64,000 nt of DNA from Algoriphagus sp. PAP.12 (GTDB taxonomy: Bacteria > Bacteroidota > Bacteroidia > Cytophagales > Cyclobacteriaceae): NCBI RefSeq assembly GCF_026652115.1, contig NZ_JAPPSQ010000004.1:228588-292587 (forward strand), in the 5' to 3' direction. This document shows positions 18,726 through 26,364 of this stretch, piece by piece. Each line of letters starts with the position of its first letter. Within the stretch, counting starts at the first letter, position 1. The position numbers and the translations under genes are program-made. Under the pieces are notes generated by a model. It made no database searches and was not told the DNA's origin. It saw nothing but the letters and a program-made list of their open reading frames with translations.

Positions 18726-18753
18726 CAAAAAGTTGACCGTAAAACGATCAACT
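18726..18753 (-). terminator. Current terminator of tRNA-fMet
   Basis: AGTTGACCGT (18731-18740), a three-base loop and ACGATCAACT (18744-18753) form a hairpin with one wobble. On the minus strand it is followed by TTTTTGTGTTT. It lies 10 bases downstream of the tRNA 3' end, just inside the island, and so would end tRNA transcription now that the older hairpin is 2.2 kb away. Confidence 0.7.
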
Positions 18754-18763
18754 AATTGCTTAG

Positions 18764-18836
<73 letters not shown>

Positions 18837-18902
18837 ATATATTTTTTAAGGAAAATTCCTTTATTTTTCTGTTTCAAACTGCCCTTCCGGCGAATTGTGA
18901 TA

Positions 18903-18932
18903 CAAAGGTAAGGACAAACTCTCAAAAATCAA
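18903..18932 (-). promoter_or_regulatory. Promoter of tRNA-fMet
   Basis: On the minus strand, TTG, 19 bases, then TACCTTTG match the Bacteroidota -33/-7 pattern. The -7 box lies about 65 bases upstream of the mature tRNA. A plus-strand TACCTTTG (18934-18941) for era lies directly behind it, so the two promoters are back to back. Confidence 0.75.
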
Positions 18933-18933
18933 G

Positions 18934-18941
18934 TACCTTTG
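18934..18941 (+). promoter_or_regulatory. Likely -7 box of the era promoter
   Basis: TACCTTTG lies 16 bases before the era ATG, which would give a very short leader. No TTG is seen at the usual 19-base spacing upstream, so the call rests on the -7 box alone. Confidence 0.45.
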
Positions 18942-18957
18942 TAAAAATTTTAAAAAA

Positions 18958-19851
18958 ATGACGCAAAAATCTCATCAAGCAGGATTCGTAAACATCATCG
19001 GAAAACCCAATGTAGGTAAGTCTACACTGATGAATATCCTTATAGGTGAGCGACTTTCGATCATTTCTTCCAAAGCTCAAACAACGAGACACAGGATTCT
19101 TGGCTTGATCAATTCAGATGATTATCAAATCGTTTTTTCTGACACTCCCGGAATGCTGAAGCCTCAATACGAGCTTCACAAAAGCATGATGACCTTCGTC
19201 AACCTTTCTTTGGAAGATGCAGACATCATTCTTTTTGTAACGGAACTATATGAAACAGAAGCCGATATTGAGTCAATCATCGAGCGGATCAATAATTCCG
19301 GCATCCCAGTCATCTTGGTAATCAACAAAATTGATTTGGCGAAAGAAGGGCAGCTGGAAGAAGTGACAAAATATTGGACAGAAAAACTGAAAACAGATAC
19401 AGTCATTCCAATATCTGCACTCGAAAAATTCAATACTGAGCGTATTCTGCAGGAAATTTTGGAAAGATTGCCAGAACACCCAGCTTTTTACGACAAAGAG
19501 GAACTAACTGACCGTCCAGAAAGGTTCTTTGCCTCCGAGATCATTCGGGAGAAGATCTTTAAAAACTATAAAAAAGAAATTCCTTACAGTACCGAAGTAG
19601 GAATTGAAGAGTTTCATGAAAGTGACCGCATCATCAGAATGAGAGCGACCATCTTCGTGGAAAGAAATAGCCAGAAAGGAATAATCATTGGCGAAAAAGG
19701 AAAAATGCTGAAAAAAGTGGGAATCGAAGCCCGCCAAGAACTGGAGGCCTTTTTTGGCAAACAAGTGCATCTGGAGACTTTCGTCAAAGTGGAACCTGAC
19801 TGGAGAAAAAACAAACAGAAACTGAAAAAATTTGGGTACGACCCAACTTGA
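18958..19851 (+). CDS. era: GTPase Era
   Basis: At 297 residues it is of normal Era length. It shows the G1 loop GKPNVGKST, the Era-specific switch SSKAQTTRHRILG, G3 DTPGM, G4 NKID and a C-terminal KH domain (IFVERNSQKGIIIGEKGKMLKKVG). Era binds 16S rRNA and helps mature the small ribosomal subunit at the membrane. It is followed after one base by der, another ribosome-assembly GTPase, so the two are almost certainly co-transcribed. Confidence 0.97.
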   Translation: MTQKSHQAGFVNIIGKPNVGKSTLMNILIGERLSIISSKAQTTRHRILGLINSDDYQIVFSDTPGMLKPQYELHKSMMTFVNLSLEDADIILFVTELYETEADIESIIERINNSGIPVILVINKIDLAKEGQLEEVTKYWTEKLKTDTVIPISALEKFNTERILQEILERLPEHPAFYDKEELTDRPERFFASEIIREKIFKNYKKEIPYSTEVGIEEFHESDRIIRMRATIFVERNSQKGIIIGEKGKMLKKVGIEARQELEAFFGKQVHLETFVKVEPDWRKNKQKLKKFGYDPT

Positions 19852-19852
19852 T

Positions 19853-21166
19853 ATGGCAAACATTGTAGCAATTGTAGGGAGACCTAACGTAGGGAAATCG
19901 ACACTTTTCAACCGTCTGGTGGAAGAGCGAAAAGCGATTGAAGACAACATGAGCGGGGTGACACGTGACCGTCACTATGGACATGCTCAGTGGTCAGGAA
20001 AGTTTTTCTCGGTAATCGATACGGGAGGGTATGTGATTGGATCAGACGATATCTATGAAGCAGAAATCCGCAAGCAAGTAAAACTGGCTGTAGAAGAAGC
20101 TGATGTAATCTTATTTGTAGTGGATTGCAATGATGGCTTGACTGATTTGGACCAAGAATTTGCAAACGAGCTGAGAAGCACTGATAAGCCTATTTATATC
20201 GTCGCTAATAAGGCGGATAATTTAGAGAAGTCTCTCATGGCGAATGAATTCTACGCTTTGGGAATAAGTAACTTTGAGATTTTCCCGATCGCTGCAGTGA
20301 GTGGAAGTGGTACAGGTGAATTATTGGATGAGATGATTACCCACTTCGAAGATGAAGGAGATGAAGATCCTGATGCTGGAATTCCTAAAATCTCCATCCT
20401 TGGAAGACCTAACGTGGGTAAGTCCTCTTACCTGAATGCTCTTTTGGGAAAAGAGAGATCCATCGTAACCAATGAAGCAGGTACTACGAGAGATTCTATC
20501 CACACCCGATACAAGTTATTTGGGCAAGATTTCATCATTACTGATACAGCCGGAATCCGTAAGAAGGCCAAAGTCAAAGAAGACATTGAGTTTTATTCCG
20601 TGATGCGTTCCTTGAGAACTTTGGAAGAATCTGATGTAATCATTGTGATGGTGGATGCTTCCAGAGGTCTGGAGTCTCAGGATATCAATTTGATTGGTTT
20701 GGCGATCAAAAATAATAAGGGAGTCATGATCATGGTCAACAAATGGGATTTGATCGAAAAAGATCACAAAACCATGAACAAGATTAAGGAAGACATGATG
20801 GAAAGATTGGGTGAGCATAAGTGGATCCCGATCATTTTTACATCTGTGACAGAAAAGCAAAGAATCTTCCAAGCTATTGAGTTGGCAGTAAAGGTCTATG
20901 AAAACAAAACCAGAAGAATAGCCACATCCAAATTGAATGATGTCATGCTTGCAGAAATCGAGAGATATCCTCCTCCAGCATGGAAAGGGAAGTACATCAA
21001 AATCAAGTACGCAACTCAGTTACCAACCAAAAATCCGGTATTTGCATTCTTCTGTAATCTACCCCAATACATCAAAAGTCCATACACAAGATTCTTGGAA
21101 AACAGACTTCGTGAAAACTTTGATTTTGAGGGAGTTCCGGTAAAAATTATTTATAAGAGTAAGTAA
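19853..21166 (+). CDS. der: GTPase Der (EngA)
   Basis: The 437-residue protein has the defining tandem GTPase domains. The first has GRPNVGKSTLFNRL, VTRDRHYG and DTGGY; the second GRPNVGKSSYLNAL, GTTRDS, DTAGIRKK and NKWD. A C-terminal KH-like domain follows. Der acts in late assembly of the 50S ribosomal subunit. A longer frame starting within era is less likely than the ATG at 19853, which begins MANIVAIVGRPN one base after the era stop. Confidence 0.97.
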   Translation: MANIVAIVGRPNVGKSTLFNRLVEERKAIEDNMSGVTRDRHYGHAQWSGKFFSVIDTGGYVIGSDDIYEAEIRKQVKLAVEEADVILFVVDCNDGLTDLDQEFANELRSTDKPIYIVANKADNLEKSLMANEFYALGISNFEIFPIAAVSGSGTGELLDEMITHFEDEGDEDPDAGIPKISILGRPNVGKSSYLNALLGKERSIVTNEAGTTRDSIHTRYKLFGQDFIITDTAGIRKKAKVKEDIEFYSVMRSLRTLEESDVIIVMVDASRGLESQDINLIGLAIKNNKGVMIMVNKWDLIEKDHKTMNKIKEDMMERLGEHKWIPIIFTSVTEKQRIFQAIELAVKVYENKTRRIATSKLNDVMLAEIERYPPPAWKGKYIKIKYATQLPTKNPVFAFFCNLPQYIKSPYTRFLENRLRENFDFEGVPVKIIYKSK

Positions 21167-21185
21167 AAAAATATTTGATCTGCTA

Positions 21186-21217
21186 TTGCAGAATTGGAAA
21201 AATTAGAAATACCTTTG
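21186..21217 (+). promoter_or_regulatory. Promoter of the small acidic lipoprotein
   Basis: TTG at 21186, a 21-base spacer and TACCTTTG at 21210-21217 stand 25 bases before the start codon of the small lipoprotein gene. The pattern matches other promoters in this window, with slightly longer spacing. Confidence 0.6.
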
Positions 21218-21242
21218 CGTCGAATTAAGAAAACCACAAAAA

Positions 21243-21452
21243 ATGAAAAAGGTATTTGCAATTTTCGCAATCGCTGGACTAGGATTCACTGCTGCATGCG
21301 GAAACAAAGAAGTGAAAGAAGAAACAATTGAAGTAGTTGAGACTGTTGAAGAAACTGCTACTGAAACTGTAGAAGCTACTGAAGAAATTATCGAAGATAC
21401 TGCTGACTCTGTTGAGGTAGTTATTGAAGAGGTAGTTGAAGAAGTGAAGTAA
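21243..21452 (+). CDS. Small acidic lipoprotein
   Basis: The 69-residue product has a lipoprotein signal (MKKVFAIFAIAGLGFTAAC). After the cysteine it is almost only E, V, T, A, I and D with periodic EVVEE and EET units, giving a strongly negative, probably extended or helical segment. It has its own promoter and a strong terminator, so it is a real monocistronic gene despite its low complexity. Function is unknown. The repetitive codons also create a long antisense frame that should be ignored. Confidence 0.75.
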   Translation: MKKVFAIFAIAGLGFTAACGNKEVKEETIEVVETVEETATETVEATEEIIEDTADSVEVVIEEVVEEVK

Positions 21453-21475
21453 TTCTTTCTCTCCAAAAATTTTGA

Positions 21476-21505
21476 GAGTCCCGATCATTTCGGGACTCTT
21501 TTTTT
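21476..21505 (+). terminator. Terminator of the small lipoprotein gene
   Basis: GAGTCCCGA, a five-base loop and TCGGGACTC form a perfect nine-pair stem followed by seven T. It starts 24 bases after the stop codon. Confidence 0.9.
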
Positions 21506-21517
21506 GTACTTTTCACA

Positions 21518-22141
21518 ATGGACAACTCGGATAAACTCCGCAAAATATTACAACCACAAGTCCCGGAACACAGCTTGGGTTATTGCCTTGATCTATGGAC
21601 CAAAACTCCTTTTCATTTTAAAATCTCAAGAAGTCGGAAGACTAAACTGGGAGACTTTAGATATAGAAGAGATCAATCTATCCAGACCATCACCATCAAT
21701 AGTGACCTGAACCGCTTTCAATTTTTGATCACATTCATTCATGAGGTTGCTCACCTTCATACGTTTTTGAAATTCGGCTACAACATCTCCCCTCATGGAG
21801 CAGAATGGAAAAGCACTTTTCAGCAACTGATGCAACCCATGCTGACTCCTTGGATTTTCCCCAGAGACCTATTAATCCCACTTCAAAGACATATGAAAGC
21901 TCCGAAAGCGAGTTCTGCAAGAGACTTGTTTTTGATGAAGGAACTAAGCAAATACGACTCAATCAGGTTGGAAGACAATACTTGTTTCTTATCTGATTTG
22001 AAACCAGGAATTCAATTTGAACTTTCGGGAAGAATATTTAAAAAGGGAGAGACTCGAAGAACTCGAGTTCTATGTGAAGAAGTAGGTACTGGAAGGAAAT
22101 ACTTGATTGCCCAACTTGCAAAGATTAAACCAATAGAATAG
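21518..22141 (+). CDS. SprT-like zinc metallopeptidase domain protein
   Basis: The 207-residue protein has the zinc motif HEVAH at residues 75-79 (FITFIHEVAHLHTF context), followed by HGAEWKSTFQQLM, as in SprT/Spartan-like domains. The C-terminal part has no cysteine-rich zinc ribbon. Bacterial SprT-like proteins are mostly uncharacterised; the eukaryotic relative cleaves DNA-protein crosslinks. It starts just after the preceding terminator and is convergent with scpB. The family call is good and the role inferred only. Confidence 0.8.
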   Translation: MDNSDKLRKILQPQVPEHSLGYCLDLWTKTPFHFKISRSRKTKLGDFRYRRDQSIQTITINSDLNRFQFLITFIHEVAHLHTFLKFGYNISPHGAEWKSTFQQLMQPMLTPWIFPRDLLIPLQRHMKAPKASSARDLFLMKELSKYDSIRLEDNTCFLSDLKPGIQFELSGRIFKKGETRRTRVLCEEVGTGRKYLIAQLAKIKPIE

Positions 22142-22181
22142 AAAATTTATTGGAACCTGACTACTAAGACTGCCAAGTAAT

Positions 22182-22742
22182 TTACTCTCTTTCCTCTCCT
22201 ATCTGATTGTCAGGTTGCGAAAAATCTTTGGGTTGCGGTAGGTCTTGAATGGAATTGATTCCGAAATACTCCATAAACTTTCCTGAAGTTCCGTACAAAA
22301 GTGGTCTGCCGATAGACTCAGATTTCCCTTTGATTTCAACCAGCTCTTTCTCTAATAGCTTTTGAACGGAATAATCACAATTTACACCACGAATTTGTTC
22401 CAACTCCCCTTTGGTAACTGGCTGCTTGTAGGCAATAATGGAAAGGGTCTCCATCTGTGCAGTTGAAAGTCTTTTTTGGCTTTGATGCTTTAATAATATC
22501 GCAATACTCGGTTGGTAAGCAGGCTTAGTTAAAAATTGATATCCTCCACCCAAATGCTCCAAGGCAAAAGAAGAATCTTCTTGGGCGTACTTTTCATGAA
22601 GCTCACTGATCGCCTGATCAATATGCTCCATAGGCACATCTGCCTCAAACATTTCTGCAAGACATTTTTGAATATCACCCTTTGCCAATGGCTCAGGGTT
22701 ACAAAAAATCAATGCCTCTATGTGCCGATGTAAGAAATCCAA
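22182..22742 (-). CDS. scpB: Segregation and condensation protein ScpB
   Basis: This 186-residue protein has two winged-helix domains. It shows IEALIFCNPEPL at the N-terminus, TAQMETLSIIAYKQPVTKGELEQIRG in the middle, and the IGRPLLYGTSGKFMEYFGI block typical of ScpB. It binds the ScpA kleisin and the SMC ATPase in chromosome compaction and segregation. It follows the DksA-like gene after three bases, so the two are probably one transcript. scpA is not in this window. Confidence 0.95.
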   Translation of the reverse strand: MDFLHRHIEALIFCNPEPLAKGDIQKCLAEMFEADVPMEHIDQAISELHEKYAQEDSSFALEHLGGGYQFLTKPAYQPSIAILLKHQSQKRLSTAQMETLSIIAYKQPVTKGELEQIRGVNCDYSVQKLLEKELVEIKGKSESIGRPLLYGTSGKFMEYFGINSIQDLPQPKDFSQPDNQIGEERE

Positions 22743-22745
22743 AAC

Positions 22746-23129
22746 TTATTTTTTAGCCAACTTAGCTTCGATGGAGTGCATGGTATGAGGAACAGCTTTC
22801 AGACGCTCTTTAGAGATCAATTTACCGGTATCCACACATACTCCATAAGTTCCATTTTTGATACGAATTAGAGCGTTTTCAAGGTTGATGATAAACTTCT
22901 GCTGACGTGCCGCCAATTGGCTCATACTTTCTCTTTCCAAGGTATCAGCACCATCTTCCAACAATTTGGATGTCGAAGCTGTATTGTCTGTACCGCTATC
23001 ATTCTTCTTGCTTAGCGTTTCTTTCAATGAGCTCAACTCCTCTTTTGCCACCGCAAGTTTCTGCAAAATGATCTCTTCAAATTCCTTTAATTCCTCTTGG
23101 GAATAAGCTGTTTTTCCTTCCTGGCTCAT
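22746..23129 (-). CDS. DksA/TraR family protein with degenerate zinc finger
   Basis: This 127-residue protein has the coiled-coil N-terminal half and the C-terminal YGVCVDTGKLISKERLKAVPHT block of DksA/TraR proteins. Only one of the four zinc cysteines is left (about C98); the others are T, H and S or absent. This loss is usual for the Bacteroidota branch. DksA relatives act through the secondary channel of RNA polymerase. The gene precedes scpB by three bases. Family sure, activity uncertain. Confidence 0.85.
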   Translation of the reverse strand: MSQEGKTAYSQEELKEFEEIILQKLAVAKEELSSLKETLSKKNDSGTDNTASTSKLLEDGADTLERESMSQLAARQQKFIINLENALIRIKNGTYGVCVDTGKLISKERLKAVPHTMHSIEAKLAKK

Positions 23130-23307
23130 AGTAGTATTACTTAGTTGATAGTACTGGGACGATTATTTCTTTTAAAAGTTCCCTAAAATAAAATTACCGC
23201 TTGGATTTACAAAGATTCACAGACTCCGATCATCAAAAAAACAGAAATCAATTTTCATACTCTCAAGAAAAATAAAGTATTTAGTCTGACGAATTTTACC
23301 GAACAAT

Positions 23308-24375
23308 ATGAAAACCAAAAGTTTACTATTTCTAGCATTAACATGGTCCTTATTTTCATGTAGCGTTAGCGTAGAGAAAAAAGAAGAAGTTCATGATGCA
23401 AGCCCAAAAACCGAGTACGCTTTAGCTATCCACGGAGGTGCTGGAACTATTAAAAGAGAAAATATGAGCCCAGAAAAAGAGGCTGAGTATAGAGCAAAGT
23501 TGAAAGAAGCACTGGACGCCGGATATACTGTTTTGGAAAAAGGCGGATCCTCCCTTGATGCAGTGGTGGCAGCGGTTCAAGTTATGGAAAACTCTCCTCT
23601 TTTCAATGCTGGCAAAGGAGCGGTCTTCACGAATGAAGGTAAGAATGAAATGGATGCCGCTATCATGAGCGGAATTGACAGAAATGCTGGTGCTGTTGCC
23701 GGTTTAACCAATATCAAAAACCCTATCACTGCTGCACGAGCAGTTATGGAAAAATCTAATCACGTATTTATGACTGGAAAAGGAGCCGAACTGTTCGCAT
23801 CAGAACAAGGACTTGAAATAGTAGACCCATCCTATTTTTATACTGATTTCCGTTTTGAGCAATTGGAAAAAGTAAGAGAAACAGAAAAAACTCAGTTGGA
23901 CCATAGCGCACTTTTGGAATTGGAACTTCAAGATCCATTTTTCAAGGATAGAAAATTTGGAACAGTCGGAGCAGTAGCATTGGATAAAGACGGAAACATC
24001 GCCGCTGCCACTTCTACTGGAGGAATGACCAACAAACGCTATGGGCGAGTTGGCGATGTTCCAATCATTGGAGCAGGAACTTATGCTGACAATGAAACTT
24101 GTGCTGTTTCAGCAACTGGACATGGTGAGTTTTTTATCCGAACAGTTGTAGGGCATGAAATCGCATCACAAATGCGATATGCTGGCAAAAGCCTCACAGA
24201 AGCAGCAGATGATGTGGTTATGGGTCAGTTAGTGAAAATCCAGGGTTCTGGAGGAATAATCTCGATTGATAAAAATGGAACAATCGCCATGCCTTTCAAT
24301 TCAGAAGGAATGTATCGAGGTTTCAGGAAGGCGGGTGAAGATGCCCAGGTATTCATCTACAAAGACGAAAAATAA
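23308..24375 (+). CDS. Isoaspartyl peptidase / L-asparaginase, Ntn-hydrolase family
   Basis: The 355-residue protein starts as a lipoprotein (SLFSC, C18). The plant-type asparaginase fold is clear: AIHGGAGTIKRE, GSSLDAVVAAVQVMENSPLFNAGKGAVFT, and the autoprocessing site with nucleophile Thr (G218-T219-VGAVALD). Also present are STGGMTNKRYGRVGDVPIIGAGTYAD and ATGHGEFFIR. It is expected to split itself before the Thr and hydrolyse beta-aspartyl peptides or asparagine, here in the periplasm. It is monocistronic with a strong terminator behind it. Confidence 0.93.
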   Translation: MKTKSLLFLALTWSLFSCSVSVEKKEEVHDASPKTEYALAIHGGAGTIKRENMSPEKEAEYRAKLKEALDAGYTVLEKGGSSLDAVVAAVQVMENSPLFNAGKGAVFTNEGKNEMDAAIMSGIDRNAGAVAGLTNIKNPITAARAVMEKSNHVFMTGKGAELFASEQGLEIVDPSYFYTDFRFEQLEKVRETEKTQLDHSALLELELQDPFFKDRKFGTVGAVALDKDGNIAAATSTGGMTNKRYGRVGDVPIIGAGTYADNETCAVSATGHGEFFIRTVVGHEIASQMRYAGKSLTEAADDVVMGQLVKIQGSGGIISIDKNGTIAMPFNSEGMYRGFRKAGEDAQVFIYKDEK

Positions 24376-24390
24376 CCCCCATAAAATCAG

Positions 24391-24416
24391 AAAAAGCCGT
24401 TATGCAACGGCTTTTT
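24391..24416. terminator. Bidirectional terminator
   Basis: AAAAAGCCGTT, a four-base loop and AACGGCTTTTT form a perfect 11-pair stem with U-runs in both directions. It serves the asparaginase gene from the left and the short minus-strand frame from the right, whose stop codon lies inside it. Confidence 0.85.
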
Positions 24417-24570
24417 CATTGGTGACAATTTTCTCTAACCTCTTTTGAAGCACTGCCTCATCGGCATCGATTTTATATTTCAATTTGAGGTATTGAATGA
24501 CTTCTTTCAAATCTTTTCCTTCTGTGAGGCAAAGTTTTTTGATAGCTGAATTGATAACTCCTGAGTCCAT
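24400..24570 (-). CDS. Short conserved-looking hypothetical protein, 56 residues
   Basis: A 56-codon frame begins MDSGVINSAIKKLCLTEG and continues with an amphipathic, charged helix pattern (DLKEVIQYLKLKYKIDAD) and ends NEKAVA. Codon choice resembles the neighbours, and the stop falls inside the hairpin that would terminate it. No signal peptide or membrane segment is seen. I do not recognise the family. It fills the space between the asparaginase and the secreted protein genes that otherwise has no feature. Confidence 0.5.
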   Translation of the reverse strand: MDSGVINSAIKKLCLTEGKDLKEVIQYLKLKYKIDADEAVLQKRLEKIVTNEKAVA

Positions 24571-24640
24571 GGTTGTAAATAATTTTACAGATCTAATTTA
24601 CAGAATTTCCTTTCCATATTATTCAAAGAAGAAAAATTTT

Positions 24641-25216
24641 TCACAAGCGTTGAGCGACAACAATTGTTTTTCGAATTGCAATCTTCTCTCCATCCAAATT
24701 AAATAATTCAACCAGAAGAACATAGTAACCATCTCGTACCAGTACTCCATTCTGGTCTGTACCGGTCCAAGTATACAGCCCCTGATTTGCCAAAAGATCA
24801 TTTTCCCTTCCTACTTGAACCCGATTTTCAAAATTCCCCACCAAATTTTCACCCCAAGAAATAAAAACCTGATTCGCTCTTGTTCCTGATCCATTTTTCA
24901 TTGCTCTTGCCCAAAACTGAAACTTTGGATTTTGATAATCTGAAGGATTCAACCGGACTATCACTTCCCCATCAAATGTTGATATGGGTTGGATCGCCAA
25001 ACATTTGCTTTCTCCTATTCCCAAAGAACTAGATTGAAAAATCCGGGAGGAAGTCGACCTGACTTCATTTCCATACCAATTTGGAAGAAATCGACTTGGG
25101 ATACTTTCAATTGAAAAGTCATTTTCAAAACTCTCCTTAAAGGGATTTTGAAAAGCCAAACTTGACATTGATTGAGTTAAAAAAACAAGCACAAATAATA
25201 AAACTAACCTCATCAA
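24641..25216 (-). CDS. Hypothetical secreted protein with FlgD/CHU_C-like C-terminus
   Basis: The 191-residue product has a signal peptide (VLLFVLVFLTQSMSSLAF). The middle is beta-rich with no motif I recognise. The last 50 residues (TWTGTDQNGVLVRDGYYVLLVELFNLDGEKIAIRKTIVV) follow the W.G...NG....G.Y.v.v pattern of FlgD-like Ig domains common in secreted Bacteroidota proteins, but lack a clear type IX sorting signal after it. The function is unknown. The gene stands alone between two plus-strand genes. Confidence 0.7.
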   Translation of the reverse strand: MMRLVLLFVLVFLTQSMSSLAFQNPFKESFENDFSIESIPSRFLPNWYGNEVRSTSSRIFQSSSLGIGESKCLAIQPISTFDGEVIVRLNPSDYQNPKFQFWARAMKNGSGTRANQVFISWGENLVGNFENRVQVGRENDLLANQGLYTWTGTDQNGVLVRDGYYVLLVELFNLDGEKIAIRKTIVVAQRL

Positions 25217-25336
25217 AAACTTATAATCACTTTAACTAAAAATATATTACATTCTATTTCTTCAATAATTCAGCGAAAATCGAGGCAAAACATTAGAATT
25301 TTTCTCGGAATTGCCTGAAAATGAATAACAGTACCT

Positions 25337-25344
25337 TACTTTTG
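25337..25344 (+). promoter_or_regulatory. Likely -7 box of the asd promoter
   Basis: TACTTTTG fits TAnnTTTG and lies 30 bases before the asd ATG. A TTG stands 23 bases upstream, longer than the 19 seen elsewhere. Confidence 0.5.
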
Positions 25345-25374
25345 CACTCCAATACATATAACCTATAAACCAAG

Positions 25375-26364
25375 ATGAAATTAGCAGTGGTTGGAGCCAC
25401 TGGTTTGGTGGGCTCCGAAATTCTCGAGGTGCTTGATGAGCACAACTTTCAGTATGATGAACTTCTATTGGTCGCTTCCGAGCGCTCTGTAGGAAAACAG
25501 ATCGAGTATAAGGGTAAAAAACATACCGTTATTGGCTTGGCTGATGCGGTGGCTGCTAAACCGGAAATCGCCATCTTCTCTGCTGGTGGAAGTACATCTT
25601 TGGAATGGGCACCAAAATTTGCTGAGGCAGGTACCACAGTGGTTGATAATTCTTCTGCATGGAGAATGGACCCAAGCAAGAAATTGGTTGTTCCTGAAAT
25701 CAATGCAAAGGAGCTTTCCAAAGAAGATAAAATCATCGCAAATCCTAACTGTTCTACCATTCAAATGGTATTGGCATTGGAGCCATTGAGAAACAAGTAT
25801 GGGATCAAAAGAGTTGTAGTTTCGACATATCAGTCTGTAACCGGGACAGGAAAAGCTGCTGTAGACCAAATGATGGCAGAGCGTGCTGGAGAAACCCCTG
25901 AGATGGTTTACCCTCATAAAATTGACATGAACGTGCTTCCTCACATCGATGTATTCCAACCAAATGGATACACCAAGGAGGAAATGAAAATGATCAATGA
26001 AACCAAGAAAATATTCTCTGATGACTCTATAAAAGTAACAGCTACTACAGTGAGAATCCCGACAATGGGAGGCCACTCTGAAGCAGTTAACGTGGAATTC
26101 AAAGAGGACTTTGATTTGGAAACGGTAAAAACATTGCTTTCCGAAACTCCCGGCGTAGTTGTACAGGATGATCCGGCAAACTTTGTTTACCCGATGCCAA
26201 TCAATGCTCATAAAAAAGACGAAGTCTTTGTGGGCAGATTGAGAAGAGATGAATCTCAAGAAAATACTTTGAACATGTGGATCGTAGCGGACAACTTAAG
26301 AAAAGGTGCCGCGACCAACGCAGTTCAAATCGCAGAATATTTAGTGGCCAACGAGTTGGTTTAA
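25375..26364 (+). CDS. asd: Aspartate-semialdehyde dehydrogenase
   Basis: This 329-residue protein has the N-terminal NADP-binding GATGLVGSEILEVL loop, SAGGSTSLEWAP, and the active-site cysteine in NPNCSTIQ (about C126). The VSTYQSVTGTGKAAVDQM and GGHSEAVNVEF blocks are typical of Asd. It makes aspartate semialdehyde from aspartyl phosphate for lysine, threonine, methionine and diaminopimelate synthesis. The next gene begins within its stop codon (TAATG), so the two are translationally linked. Confidence 0.96.
   Translation: MKLAVVGATGLVGSEILEVLDEHNFQYDELLLVASERSVGKQIEYKGKKHTVIGLADAVAAKPEIAIFSAGGSTSLEWAPKFAEAGTTVVDNSSAWRMDPSKKLVVPEINAKELSKEDKIIANPNCSTIQMVLALEPLRNKYGIKRVVVSTYQSVTGTGKAAVDQMMAERAGETPEMVYPHKIDMNVLPHIDVFQPNGYTKEEMKMINETKKIFSDDSIKVTATTVRIPTMGGHSEAVNVEFKEDFDLETVKTLLSETPGVVVQDDPANFVYPMPINAHKKDEVFVGRLRRDESQENTLNMWIVADNLRKGAATNAVQIAEYLVANELV

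Larger units (their letters stand above)
16516..18760. mobile_element. Small island integrated at the initiator tRNA 3' end
   Basis: The unit is about 2.25 kb between two 15-base direct repeats, one of them the 3' end of the intact tRNA. It contains one protein gene (Fic) and about 620 bases of repeat-rich non-coding DNA at the left. Similar G-rich phrases occur near both ends: GGGGGGACAAAAAGGGGGAC around 16572 and TGGGACAAGAAGGAGGAC around 18634. No integrase, transposase or replication gene is visible, so it is a relic or a non-autonomous element. The tRNA now has a hairpin terminator just inside the right end, while the presumed original terminator lies outside the left end. This is inferred from the repeats and terminators. 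Confidence 0.65.

Noticed and set aside
21203..21466. Serine- and threonine-rich minus-strand frame over the small lipoprotein gene
   Set aside because: It is the mirror of the low-complexity E/V/T codons of the real lipoprotein, which has promoter, lipobox and terminator.
25465..26259. 264-codon minus-strand frame within asd
   Set aside because: It is antisense to a clear asd gene with no recognisable protein pattern and a composition rich in S, C, R and H.
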